From Terriglobus sp. RCC_193 (GTDB lineage: Bacteria; Acidobacteriota; Terriglobia; Terriglobales; Acidobacteriaceae), in assembly GCF_041355105.1 (NCBI RefSeq), contig NZ_JBFUPK010000002.1:682001-746000 (forward strand): a DNA stretch of 64,000 bases, written 5' to 3'. Below the pieces are notes generated by a model, which searched no databases, had not been told where the DNA came from, and saw nothing but the letters and a program-made list of their open reading frames with translations. Made by a program: the position numbers and the translations under genes. Below, one piece after another: positions 7,534 through 15,885 of the stretch. Positions within the stretch are counted from its first letter, which is position 1. Each line of letters opens with the position of its first letter.

Positions 7534-8481
7534 TCACTTCTGAAGAGCGCCACCGTCCGGTACAAGCACGGTAGACGTTGCCTTGTAGCGATGCCACTCG
7601 GAATAAGTAGCGAGAAACTTGTCTTCCTTTTCGTCCTCGGCATAGATGCGGCTAGGCAACGACATCGTTTCTCCGGCGATCGTTATGGGGGCGTAGATGA
7701 TGTCCAGGAAAACGGCGGCCTTCGAGTTCAAGACAGTTTCCCGGCCAAATCTTCGTGTGAGTCGAAGAATGTGTCCCGACTTTGCATCTATTGTCAGGTC
7801 ACAAGTGAAGCTGGCGCCGAAGATGCCGCAACGGTTCGGCGCCTGCACAATGGCCTTGGACGTCAAATGCAACTGAATGGTCGTTCCGTGTTCGACGACT
7901 TTGCTGTCCAGACAAGTACTGAACTCCTGCGAGACAAGCAGCTTTGGCATCTGATCAAATTCGCCGGTGAGTGATAGAGGTAACACTGCGAACAGAGAAA
8001 TTGGGACGTAGTTGCCGTCTCGAGATACTTTGTAGTGCTCTGAAGCGATCTCTCCCGCGTTCGATCTTGATCGCATGAAGCGTATCTCGGTCGTTGTTCG
8101 CACTTCCCGCACAGGCATGCCGCTAAGCGAGTGTATCGATGTCGCACTTTCCTTCGCTTCCAGCGATGGAAGCACCGCCAGGAAGTGGATCAGGTCGGGA
8201 CGCACTCGATCCAGCTCTGCAATGGCAGAAACAGAATCGCTCTGCACGTCACCCTTGAGAAGGCCGAGCGCGATTCCCAAGATTGTTTGCACGAGCGCGA
8301 CTTCTAAGCCCCGTACCAGCATCCTTGATGCATTCTCAGATACACGCATGAAATTTGCAAAATGCCCCAGCTTCCTGGAACGCCCTTCCGGAAACTGCTG
8401 AAGATTAGTAACGAGAAGTCGGCTTATCGCGAGTAGAGGTAGCTGACGGCAAGCGCGTTTATGGGAGTGTTGATGCGCCAA
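7534..8481 (-). CDS. hypothetical protein (possible LolA/LppX-like fold)
   Basis: I do not recognise this protein. The C-terminal two thirds look like a beta-rich exported domain: alternating strands, a pair of cysteines (CGIFGASFTC), and an ending YSEWHRYKATSTVLVPDGG that resembles tails of outer-membrane lipoprotein-like proteins common in Acidobacteria. The annotated start is a TTG with an AGGAGG ten bases upstream; a later ATG at 8349 begins MRVSENASRMLVRGLEVALVQ, where a weak hydrophobic stretch could act as signal sequence, but has no ribosome binding site. It is divergent from the TIGR03435 gene at 8547. No function is claimed. Confidence 0.6.
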   Translation of the reverse strand: MAHQHSHKRACRQLPLLAISRLLVTNLQQFPEGRSRKLGHFANFMRVSENASRMLVRGLEVALVQTILGIALGLLKGDVQSDSVSAIAELDRVRPDLIHFLAVLPSLEAKESATSIHSLSGMPVREVRTTTEIRFMRSRSNAGEIASEHYKVSRDGNYVPISLFAVLPLSLTGEFDQMPKLLVSQEFSTCLDSKVVEHGTTIQLHLTSKAIVQAPNRCGIFGASFTCDLTIDAKSGHILRLTRRFGRETVLNSKAAVFLDIIYAPITIAGETMSLPSRIYAEDEKEDKFLATYSEWHRYKATSTVLVPDGGALQK

Positions 8482-8546
8482 CCAAGTATTTCCTCCTGCG
8501 TCATAACATAGGCTGACACACGCGTTTGAATCGGGAGGAAGTCCGA

Positions 8547-9404
8547 ATGAAGGAATATAAGTACCGATTTTCGATTGTGCTGTGTGCGATTGTTGCGCTG
8601 TCCTTCTCGGGGCCGCAGCTTATGGGGCAGGCAAGCGGGCTGCCGGTAGCGCCTGTGTCTGCACAATCGGCTTCGGACTCGACGCTGCCTGTATTTGACG
8701 TGATCACCGTGAAGCCCAACAGCTCCGACGATCGACCAAGCATCGATTTTGATGGCGGGAACTTCTCAGCAACCAACTTTTCCGTAAAGATGCTTGTACT
8801 CTTCGCCTATGACCTGAAGGACGACCAACTTTTCGGCATTCCGAAATGGGCAAGCGAACTGCGGTTTGATATGAAGGCGAAGGTGCTTGACGCCGACCCC
8901 ACAATTCTTCAGCACCTCACCAATGATCAGAAGCGACTGATCGAGCAGAGCATTCTCACGGAACGCTTCGGGCTGATATTCCATCGCGAGACGAAGGTAC
9001 TCTCCGTCTACGAACTGGTCGTCGATAAAGGTGGACCCAGGTTCCAGCCGTCGAAAATTGAGGCTGGACAGAAAGGGGCGAACGGTTTGGGAGCCGGAAG
9101 CCTGCACACGAACAATCACGACGGTAATGCGGACATGGCATCTACCGCCGTTCCGATTTCCTCACTGGTCAATGTTCTGTCCAGACAAATGGAACGCATC
9201 GTCGTGGATCAGACCGGACTGACAGGACGGTACGACCTGAATCTGACCTGGTCCCGTGATGATGGCGGAACAACGGCAACGGATCAAAACAGGCCGCCGA
9301 TCCAAACCGCAATCCAGGAACAACTTGGCCTGCGACTTCGTCCCGCGAAGCTTCCGGTCGGCACCTTTGTCGTTGACCATGTTGCATTGCCCTCTGGGAA
9401 TTAG
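8547..9404 (+). CDS. TIGR03435 family secreted protein
   Basis: Members of TIGR03435 are secreted proteins of unknown function, heavily expanded in soil Acidobacteria and Solibacter. The family features are clear: a signal peptide (hydrophobic core SIVLCAIVALSFSG), then FDVITVKPNSS, GNFSATNFSVKMLVLFAYDL, ILTERFGLIFHRETKVLSVYEL, VVDQTGLTGRYDLNL and a closing AIQEQLGLRL ... VVDHVALPS. The start used is the ATG at 8547 with GGGAGG eight bases upstream; the TTG at 8526 would add seven residues over the ribosome binding site. A second family member is at 58.6 kb. Some relatives lie next to BlaR-like sensors, but none is seen here. Confidence 0.88.
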   Translation: MKEYKYRFSIVLCAIVALSFSGPQLMGQASGLPVAPVSAQSASDSTLPVFDVITVKPNSSDDRPSIDFDGGNFSATNFSVKMLVLFAYDLKDDQLFGIPKWASELRFDMKAKVLDADPTILQHLTNDQKRLIEQSILTERFGLIFHRETKVLSVYELVVDKGGPRFQPSKIEAGQKGANGLGAGSLHTNNHDGNADMASTAVPISSLVNVLSRQMERIVVDQTGLTGRYDLNLTWSRDDGGTTATDQNRPPIQTAIQEQLGLRLRPAKLPVGTFVVDHVALPSGN

Positions 9405-9565
9405 GCACGACTGTGCTGACGAGGATCGGTCTCTGGAACTTCGGCTTGTAGGAAGTGGTGGGCGATGAGGGCTGCGAATACCTCGGTCAGGTTTCGTGTC
9501 TGTTGTGTGTTCAGGTAAGCTGCGAACCAAGCACACATTGTTACGCACGGGTTTCTGGAGGGGCG

Positions 9566-10840
9566 TTGGCGATTTCGAGTCACGGTGAGGTTCGTACCTC
9601 GGCCGCAGCAGCAGAAGGTAGGTACACCGTTCAACTGGCGCTGATCGTCGCGTTGTTTGGAGGCATTGGATTCATCACGGCGATGAATGATGTGCTGGTG
9701 CCGCACTTCAAGGATCTGTTTCAGCTCACGAATGTGAAGGCGCTGCTGGTGCAGTTCGCATTCTTTGGCGCTTACTTTCTGCTGGCCATTCCTTCGGGCA
9801 AGATCGTGGGTCGCATTGGATATCGCAACGGCATGGTTGCGGCAATGGCTGTGATCGGCTGCGGCCTGCTGCTGTTTCTGCCGGCATCCATTCTCATTAC
9901 GTATCCGCTGTTTTTGTTTGCGCTGTTTGTGGTGGGTTGTGGGCTGGCGTTGCTGCAGGTGGCGGTGAATCCGTACATCAGCGCGCTGGGCGATCCTTCA
10001 AAGGCAGCTTCGCGGTTGAACCTGGCGGGCGGGTTGAATTCGCTGGGCGGAACGCTGGCTCCGCATGTGGGTGCGGCGTTCATCTTTGTGGCTGCAGGAG
10101 CGACGACCGCAGAGTTGGCGCGCAGTGTGCGCATGCCGTATGTGGTGCTGGGGCTGATGGCGTTTGCCATGGCGCTGGTGGTGCGGCTAGTGCATCTGCC
10201 GGAAATTATTCCGCAGGCAGAGGCGGGTGAGAAGCTGTCCGGCAGCGCGTGGGACTTTCGCCAGCTGCGCTTTGGCCTGCTGGGAATCTTCTTTTATGTG
10301 GGCGCGGAAGTGACGGTGGGCAGCCTCATCATCAACTATCTTGGCCAGCCGTCGATGGGCAGCATGCCGCATCTGCAGGCGGCGAAATACGTGTCGCTGT
10401 ATTGGGGCGGTGCGATGGTGGCTCGTTTCATCGGCTTCGTTGCCTTGCGGCATGTGAAGCAATCGCATGCGCTGGCGTTTGTGAGCGCGTTCGGCGTGGT
10501 GGCGATTACACTGGCGATTTTGGGACACGGGTCGCCTGCCATGTGGGCGATTGTTTCGTGCGGTCTTTATAACTCGGTGATGTGGCCTTGCATCTTCCCC
10601 ATGTCGATTGAGGGTCTTGGCAAGTACACCAGCCAGGCTTCTGGTTTGTTGGTGATGATGATTGTGGGCGGAGCTGTGGTGCCGGAGGTGCAGGGCTGGG
10701 TGGCCGATCATTATGGCTATCAGCGGAGCTTCCTGGTGGTGCTGGTCTGCTACGCGTATGTGCTGTTCTTTGCGTTGAGCGGGCATAAGCCGGGGAAGAG
10801 CAGCGAGGGATTGGTGGAAGTGCCTCCGGTTGGGGTTTAG
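9566..10840 (+). CDS. sugar MFS transporter, FucP-like
   Basis: A 12-helix major facilitator of the L-fucose:H+ symporter / glucose-galactose porter group. Typical pieces are GGIGFITAMNDVLVPHFKDLF in helix 1, the LAIPSGKIVGRIGYRNG loop after helix 2, NPYISALGDP and the second-half SLYWGGAMVARFIG. Acidobacterial FucP-like proteins import hexoses. I start at the TTG at 9566, which has GGAG about five bases upstream and gives 424 residues, the usual family length; the open frame extends to 9455 but the extra 37 residues are cysteine-rich and unlike any transporter N-terminus. It stands alone between the TIGR03435 gene and the DUF1080-PQQ operon. Confidence 0.88.
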   Translation: MAISSHGEVRTSAAAAEGRYTVQLALIVALFGGIGFITAMNDVLVPHFKDLFQLTNVKALLVQFAFFGAYFLLAIPSGKIVGRIGYRNGMVAAMAVIGCGLLLFLPASILITYPLFLFALFVVGCGLALLQVAVNPYISALGDPSKAASRLNLAGGLNSLGGTLAPHVGAAFIFVAAGATTAELARSVRMPYVVLGLMAFAMALVVRLVHLPEIIPQAEAGEKLSGSAWDFRQLRFGLLGIFFYVGAEVTVGSLIINYLGQPSMGSMPHLQAAKYVSLYWGGAMVARFIGFVALRHVKQSHALAFVSAFGVVAITLAILGHGSPAMWAIVSCGLYNSVMWPCIFPMSIEGLGKYTSQASGLLVMMIVGGAVVPEVQGWVADHYGYQRSFLVVLVCYAYVLFFALSGHKPGKSSEGLVEVPPVGV

Positions 10841-10844
10841 GTAT

Positions 10845-11013
10845 TTCGTACCGTTCTCGATGCTTCACGTGGTCGCGCTATTACCCGGGTTGATACTTCT
10901 TCCGATCCCACGTCTCAGAATCGAGACGTGGGGCACCCACATTTTCGTAAGGGGAAAGGAATGCAGGTCCTTCGACTCCACTTCGTTTCGCTCAGGATGA
11001 CGGCCCTTTGGCC
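10845..11013. repeat. composite dispersed repeat (hairpin plus REP-like unit)
   Basis: The 285-bp gap before the DUF1080 gene is filled with repeat material. It contains the 16-mer TTCGTACCGTTCTCGA (10845-10860, also at 63116-63131), a hairpin CCCACGTCTC-N6-GAGACGTGGG (10907-10932) followed by GCACCC, and a REP-like unit 10961-11002 (atgcaggtccttcgact ... ctcaggatgacg). The hairpin and the unit recur together at 23550-23675 and, in the opposite order, at 14531-14632. No gene is visible here. Confidence 0.75.
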
Positions 11014-11125
11014 GCTGGAGCGGTTCGGGCTGTGGAGCTTTGTTCGAGACGGGTTCAGCCGTTGGAGCTTCGCTTGTTGTGCTTACAGAGTTTATGGGCG
11101 AGGTTGTTGCGTCGTATAAGCCTGC

Positions 11126-11872
11126 ATGTATGCTTATTTTGCTCGTTTAATTAATTCCTTTTCCGGGGTGAGGGCCGTGGGTCTGGTTTCTGCTCTTCGC
11201 TTTTCTGTTCGGCGCACAGCGGTGCGCTGTGTAGGTGTTGCGGCTCTTGTTCTGTCGACCGGTGTGACGGCAACCACGCAGATGCAAACGGCTGCTCCTA
11301 AGCCGAAGACGCCTGGCAATGACTGGATTCAGTTGTTCAATGAAAAGGACCTGACCGGGTGGACGCCGATTGGTGCGGAGAGCTGGACCGTGGAAGGCGA
11401 CGGCCTCCTGCATGGCAAGGGCCTGACCAAGGCCTATGGCTACCTGGAAACGGAAAAGGACTACAAGGACTTTCAGTTGTCGCTGCGCTTCAAGTGCGTG
11501 GGCGATGGCAACAGCGGCGTGTTCTTCCACACCAGCTTCGATGGTGTGGATGCCAAGACGGGCATGCAGTTTGAGATTGACTGCACGATGATGCACCACA
11601 CCGCAGGCGTGTATGCCGAAGATGGCCGCGGATGGGTAGTTTGGCCTGCGCCGGAAAATGAAGGCGTGGTGCGTAAAGGCGAGTGGAACGACTATCTTGT
11701 TGAGGTTGTCGGCAATCGCTATCGTTCGCGTTTGAATGGCGTGCCGATGGTGGACTTCACGGACCCGAAGCCGGGCGCTCCGGATGGCAAGATTGCTCTG
11801 CAGCTCCATGCGGGCGGCGCAGGCAACATGCAGTTCAAGGACATCTGGATTCGCGATCTCTCCAAGCGCTAA
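11126..11872 (+). CDS. secreted DUF1080 (3-keto-disaccharide hydrolase domain) protein
   Basis: A 248-residue exported protein with one DUF1080 / PF06439 jelly-roll domain from about residue 68 to the end: WIQLFNEKDLTGWTP, DGLLHGKG, KDFQLSLRFKCVGDGNSGVFF, EWNDYLVEVVGNRYRSRLNG and the closing MQFKDIWIRDL. The family is lectin/glucanase-like and now carries the name 3-keto-disaccharide hydrolase domain. The N-terminus has a signal-like stretch (CVGVAALVLSTGVTA). The start is uncertain: the ATG has no good ribosome binding site, and a GTG at 11177 would give a shorter signal peptide. It leads an operon with a cytochrome c and a PQQ dehydrogenase, supporting an oxidative sugar pathway in the periplasm. 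Confidence 0.85.
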   Translation: MYAYFARLINSFSGVRAVGLVSALRFSVRRTAVRCVGVAALVLSTGVTATTQMQTAAPKPKTPGNDWIQLFNEKDLTGWTPIGAESWTVEGDGLLHGKGLTKAYGYLETEKDYKDFQLSLRFKCVGDGNSGVFFHTSFDGVDAKTGMQFEIDCTMMHHTAGVYAEDGRGWVVWPAPENEGVVRKGEWNDYLVEVVGNRYRSRLNGVPMVDFTDPKPGAPDGKIALQLHAGGAGNMQFKDIWIRDLSKR

Positions 11873-11919
11873 CTGTTTTCAGTCATAGCGACACTGTTTC
11901 TTTGCCAAGGATTTTCTGA

Positions 11920-12762
11920 ATGCGGAAATGGAATTTCAGACAAGGTGTTCACCGGCTGTGTGCAGCCGGTGTGCTCCTTTTTGCGTTTGCGCCACTGGCT
12001 GTGGCGCAGCATATCGAAACGTCTACGTTTAACCAGGCACCCAAGCGTCCTGCGGAAGACCCCAAGGCCGTGGAACATGGCAAGCAGGTCTATACGCAGA
12101 AGTGCGCATCGTGCCATGCTGCCGATCTGCGCGGCACAGATACGGGTGTGAACATTCTGCGTTCGCAGCCCGCGTTGACCGATCATGGCAACGACCACCT
12201 GACGCCGATCATGCTGGGCCAGTGGACCGGCATGCAGACGCACAAGGTGGATATTTCCAATGCGGATGCAGCGGCTGTGGGCGCTTACGTCCGCAGTCTG
12301 CTGGCGCTGATCGGAAGCCAGGGTCGTGCGCCGTATGACGCAATGAAGCAGCCGAACATTGTGGTGGGAGATGCGGTGATCGGCAAGACAACGTTTGCGA
12401 AGACGTGCGGCTCCTGCCACTCCGTGGATGGAGATCTGAAGGGATTTGCCAGGAGGGTGTCGTCACCCAAACTGATGCAGCAGGCGTGGCTGCGCGGAAC
12501 GTACCTGGGCGCGACGCCGGTTGTGGTGACCGCGACTGTGACGGAACCGGGCAAGGCTGCTGTGGCCGGAACACTGATCCACGTGGACGACTTCCTGGTG
12601 ACACTGAAGGTGGAAGACGGCACGCAGGAGACGTTTGTGCGCAACGGCGCAGTGCCGAAGGTGGTGGTGAAGGATCCGCTGGATGCTCACCGTACTCTGC
12701 TGCCCAAGTACACGGACAAAGACATTCACGACATAACGGCTTACCTGGTGACTCTGAAGTGA
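11920..12762 (+). CDS. periplasmic di-heme cytochrome c
   Basis: A 280-residue protein with a signal peptide (ends near ...LAVAQ, residue 30) and two heme c sites, CASCH at 62-66 and CGSCH at 163-167. After the second heme comes a beta-rich segment and a C-terminal helix DKDIHDITAYLVTLK that closes a cytochrome c fold. Its stop overlaps the ATG of the PQQ dehydrogenase (TGATG), so the two are translationally coupled and this is probably the electron acceptor of that enzyme. The same domain order is fused in one polypeptide at 47177-49519. AAGGA eight bases upstream of the ATG supports the start. Confidence 0.9.
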   Translation: MRKWNFRQGVHRLCAAGVLLFAFAPLAVAQHIETSTFNQAPKRPAEDPKAVEHGKQVYTQKCASCHAADLRGTDTGVNILRSQPALTDHGNDHLTPIMLGQWTGMQTHKVDISNADAAAVGAYVRSLLALIGSQGRAPYDAMKQPNIVVGDAVIGKTTFAKTCGSCHSVDGDLKGFARRVSSPKLMQQAWLRGTYLGATPVVVTATVTEPGKAAVAGTLIHVDDFLVTLKVEDGTQETFVRNGAVPKVVVKDPLDAHRTLLPKYTDKDIHDITAYLVTLK

Positions 12763-14423
12763 TGGCGCGAAGACTGCTTACCCTTGCTGCTGCCCTGCTG
12801 CTGGCTCCGTTGGCGCCAGCGCAGAACGTAACCAACGCGGATCTCGCAAAGCCTCTGCGGAACGAGTGGCTGACGTACAACGGTGATTACACCGCTCGCC
12901 GCTACAGCGCGTTGACGGCTGTGAACCGGCAGACGGTGAAACACCTGTCGCTGGCATGGACGTCGAAGATGACGCCCGGCGACCAGCTTGCGCCGCTGAC
13001 CGGCTACAGCAAGGTACGTCCTGCGCTGATCACCGGTGGCGAAGGCGCCGGCGGATTGGGTGCCGGTGGCATTAAGGGCACCATTCTGCAGCGCGACGGC
13101 ATCCTCTATGTGACGCAGCCGGACAACACCTATGCCGTGGATGCACGCAGCGGCGAAGTGTTGTGGCACTACTACTGGAAGACGCGCGGCGGCACGCACA
13201 TTGGCAATCGTGGTGTGGCTTTGTACAAGGACTATCTCTTCTTCGAGACGCCGGATGACTACCTTGTGTCGCTGGAAACGAAGACGGGCAAGGAACGCTG
13301 GCACAAGAAGATTGCCGATGTGGAGGGCGGATACTTTTCCACGCCCGCGCCGATTGTGATCAAGAACCACGTGGTCGTGGGTACGGGCAATGATCTGGAT
13401 GCGCCGAGCTTCCTGAAGTCATTTGATCCGGAGACGGGCGAACTGCAGTGGACGTGGTACGTGACACCGCAGAACCCGGGCGATCCGGGGCTGGATTCAT
13501 GGAAGAACCTGGATGCAGCGCGTCACGGCGGTGGCGGCACATGGGTGACGGGTGCGTATGACCCGGAGACCAACTACTACATCATGAGCACGGGTAATCC
13601 GACGCCGAGCTGGACCAACGGCAATCGTGGCGATGGCGACAATCTGTACACCTGCTCGCTGGTGGCGCTGGATGTGGATACCGGCAAGCTGAAGTGGTTC
13701 ATGTCCACTTCGCCGCATGACACGCACGATTATGATTCCGCGCAGACGCCGGTGCTGGTGGATGGCCTGTTCAAGGGACGCCAGCGCAAGATGGCTGTGA
13801 CGGCTGCTCGTAATGGCTACTTCTTTGTGGTGGATCGCGTGACGGGCGAGCATCTGCTGACCACGAAGTATGGCGAGACGACGAACTGGTCGGACCGACT
13901 GACACCGCGCGGTGGTCCGTATCCTGATCCGGCGAAGGACGCTTCCATTGGTGGAAGTCTCATCTCTCCGGCTTCGGGTGGCACGGTGAACTGGCAGCCT
14001 CCGGCGTATTCGCCGCAGACAGGCTTGCTGTACCAGTATGAGAACAATGGTTTCTCTGATGCGTTCCTGACCGATCCGGATCCCCGCGGCGCGATGGGAC
14101 TGGGTGGCAAGGAAGAGCTTTCCATCGGTACATATTCGAATTACATCTCAGGCATCGACTACAAGACGGGCAAGGCCCGGTGGCGTCACTCGCTGTATGG
14201 ACAGGGCACGGGCGGCGGCGGATTGCTGGCGACGGCTGGTGGTCTGCTGTTCAGCGGCGATGGTTCGGGCAACCTGGTGGCGTTCGATACGGCTAATGGC
14301 AATCCGCTGTGGCACGCACACATTGGCAGCATCTCCAATGCACCGCAGACCTTCCTGCTGGATGGACATCAGTACGTCATCGCAGCATCGGGCGATACGG
14401 TGTACGCGTTCCAACTGCTGTAG
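12762..14423 (+). CDS. PQQ-dependent (quinoprotein) dehydrogenase
   Basis: A 553-residue exported quinoprotein of the alcohol dehydrogenase type: signal peptide MARRLLTLAAALLLAPLAPA, then repeated beta-propeller blades with tryptophan-docking motifs (GEVLWHYYW, GKERWHKKI, GELQWTWYV, GKLKWFMST, GKARWRHSLYG, GNPLWHAHIG). PQQ enzymes oxidise alcohols or sugars in the periplasm and pass electrons to cytochrome c. The true start is the ATG at 12762, overlapping the cytochrome stop; the frame stays open 119 codons further upstream inside the cytochrome gene, but that is out-of-frame shadow. No heme site is present in this chain. A strong terminator follows at 14441. Confidence 0.92.
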   Translation: MARRLLTLAAALLLAPLAPAQNVTNADLAKPLRNEWLTYNGDYTARRYSALTAVNRQTVKHLSLAWTSKMTPGDQLAPLTGYSKVRPALITGGEGAGGLGAGGIKGTILQRDGILYVTQPDNTYAVDARSGEVLWHYYWKTRGGTHIGNRGVALYKDYLFFETPDDYLVSLETKTGKERWHKKIADVEGGYFSTPAPIVIKNHVVVGTGNDLDAPSFLKSFDPETGELQWTWYVTPQNPGDPGLDSWKNLDAARHGGGGTWVTGAYDPETNYYIMSTGNPTPSWTNGNRGDGDNLYTCSLVALDVDTGKLKWFMSTSPHDTHDYDSAQTPVLVDGLFKGRQRKMAVTAARNGYFFVVDRVTGEHLLTTKYGETTNWSDRLTPRGGPYPDPAKDASIGGSLISPASGGTVNWQPPAYSPQTGLLYQYENNGFSDAFLTDPDPRGAMGLGGKEELSIGTYSNYISGIDYKTGKARWRHSLYGQGTGGGGLLATAGGLLFSGDGSGNLVAFDTANGNPLWHAHIGSISNAPQTFLLDGHQYVIAASGDTVYAFQLL

Positions 14424-14440
14424 TTTCTGAACTGACGTAG

Positions 14441-14479
14441 AAAGGCGGGTGGCAGATTGAATCTGCCACCCGCCTTTTT
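14441..14479 (+). terminator. intrinsic terminator of the DUF1080-PQQ operon
   Basis: Arms AAAGGCGGGTGGCAGAT and ATCTGCCACCCGCCTTT pair perfectly across a four-base loop and are followed by a T-run. It lies 18 bases after the PQQ dehydrogenase stop. Confidence 0.92.
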
Positions 14480-14530
14480 CGTTCGCTGCTTCTGGATCGT
14501 GACATGCGGATTCTTGTGTCGCACAGAGGA

Positions 14531-14717
14531 ATGCGGGTCCCCTTCGACTTCGCTGCGCTTCGTTCAGGATGACGACCTGTGGTCGTTTGATCGCGCTTTG
14601 CGCGATGCCCAGGTTAGCTTCGCGAACCTGGGGCACCCGCACTATGGGCTGAAGGCTTGCAGCATTTGTGGCGGATAGGAGATGCGTCGGGATTCTTCGC
14701 TTCGCTCAGAATGACGC
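14531..14717. repeat. dispersed repeats in a 420-bp gene-free gap
   Basis: The gap 14424-14843 has no gene. Besides the terminator it holds a REP-like unit at 14531-14574 (atgcgggtccccttcg ... caggatgacg), a hairpin CCCAGGTT-N9-AACCTGGG at 14608-14632 followed by GCACCC, and a second REP-like unit at 14685-14717 (gggattcttcgcttcgc ... cagaatgacg). Degenerate copies of the tail (agaatgacgcg) follow to about 14740. Confidence 0.75.
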
Positions 14718-14843
14718 GCTTTGCCCAGAATGACGCGCGTTGCTCGTACGAGCTTCGCTGGATGACGGCCTTCGACCGCACGAGCTCCGCTTTCGCGGGA
14801 GCCTCGATGAACGTTAGGTTTTCTACTTAACCAGCGATGCAGC

Positions 14844-15734
14844 TTACGGCAGGTGTTCTACGGAGTAGTTCGTGGGGATCTTTGGTGCTTCGAACTGGTC
14901 GTCTTCCAGCGGCTGGTTTACGGAGAGCTCCGTAATGACCATGTTCAGAGTGATCTCATCCAGCGGGCGGCGGATGGTGATTTTGGAGGGGAAGGTGGTG
15001 TCGCCGAACAGCTTGTAGTCGCTGTAGTTGGCCACGGTGACCAACTGGCCCATCTCGTCGTAGATGTCCTGCTGATAGGGGAGCAGGGTGGAGCGGCCAA
15101 TGTGGATGACGCGTTGCGTCTTCAATTCCTGGCTGTTCTGCACGGGACGATAGATGCCGACTTCGTACTCCGGCTCGTCCACGATGTATTTCTTGGTGGG
15201 GTCAGGCTGATAGATGCGATCGTCCGAGGTCATGGAGACGAGTTCGCCGGACTTCGCACTCTGGATCAGAAGCGAGTCCGTGAACACGCCGGGTCTCAGG
15301 TTTTCCAGCGGATTCTTCGAAGGCGCGGTGACTGTATTGGAGCCGGTAATGGCGCGGCTCCTGGGTGGGATGACCAGCGTGAAGGTCTCGCCGTTGGTCA
15401 CCATGTCGATCATGCGCGTGTGAATGGCGGGCAGAAGTCCCAGAAAATGGAAATCATTCGGCTGGCGGATCAGGATGTAACCGTTGAACGAGGTGTAGTC
15501 CACCACCTTGCCCTGTTTGCCACTGCCGGTGGAGGCCTGCATCTCGACGGATGCCTTCAGGGTTTTAATGCGGCTGTAGCGGTCCGCCGTGGATTTCACG
15601 ATCTGATCCAGCGATGACGTGAGCACCTGTTGCGGAGGGTGGGTTTTCATCACGGAGCGCGTCGTGCGAAGGCACCCGCCCAGCGCCGGTAAAAGCGCCA
15701 GTAGCAGCAGTGAGTTCCTTCGAGCGTGCTTCAT
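14844..15734 (-). CDS. outer-membrane lipoprotein, DUF4292 / LolA-like
   Basis: The N-terminus has basic residues, a hydrophobic run and a lipobox LGGC (about residues 19-22), so the mature protein should be lipid-anchored. The rest (about 270 residues) is a beta-rich domain with segments such as LKASVEMQAST, GYILIRQPNDFHFLGLLPAI and YSDYKLFGDTTFPSKITIRRP that resemble DUF4292 / outer-membrane lipoprotein sorting-type folds, which bind hydrophobic ligands. I start at the ATG 15734 with TTGGAAACG before it; the TTG at 15743 would add three residues. It stands alone on the minus strand, so the partner system is unknown. Confidence 0.75.
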   Translation of the reverse strand: MKHARRNSLLLLALLPALGGCLRTTRSVMKTHPPQQVLTSSLDQIVKSTADRYSRIKTLKASVEMQASTGSGKQGKVVDYTSFNGYILIRQPNDFHFLGLLPAIHTRMIDMVTNGETFTLVIPPRSRAITGSNTVTAPSKNPLENLRPGVFTDSLLIQSAKSGELVSMTSDDRIYQPDPTKKYIVDEPEYEVGIYRPVQNSQELKTQRVIHIGRSTLLPYQQDIYDEMGQLVTVANYSDYKLFGDTTFPSKITIRRPLDEITLNMVITELSVNQPLEDDQFEAPKIPTNYSVEHLP

Positions 15735-15885
15735 CGTTTCCAAACGTCCAGTGTATTGACTGGCGCAAAATCGCCACAGCGACGATCCGCGCCATCAACG
15801 GTGAGGTATCAGGTATTGGATGCGAATTTCGGCTTGCCCGATGAATTTTTCTCCCTGCTGTTACCCAGACTGTTACGTGCTGTAG

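Noticed and set aside
9455-9565. Upstream extension of the FucP-like transporter
   Set aside because: Cysteine-rich and unlike the family; the TTG at 9566 has a ribosome binding site and gives the normal length.
12405-12761. Upstream extension of the PQQ dehydrogenase frame by 119 codons
   Set aside because: It lies inside the cytochrome c gene in another frame; the ATG at 12762 starts a clear signal peptide and overlaps the cytochrome stop.
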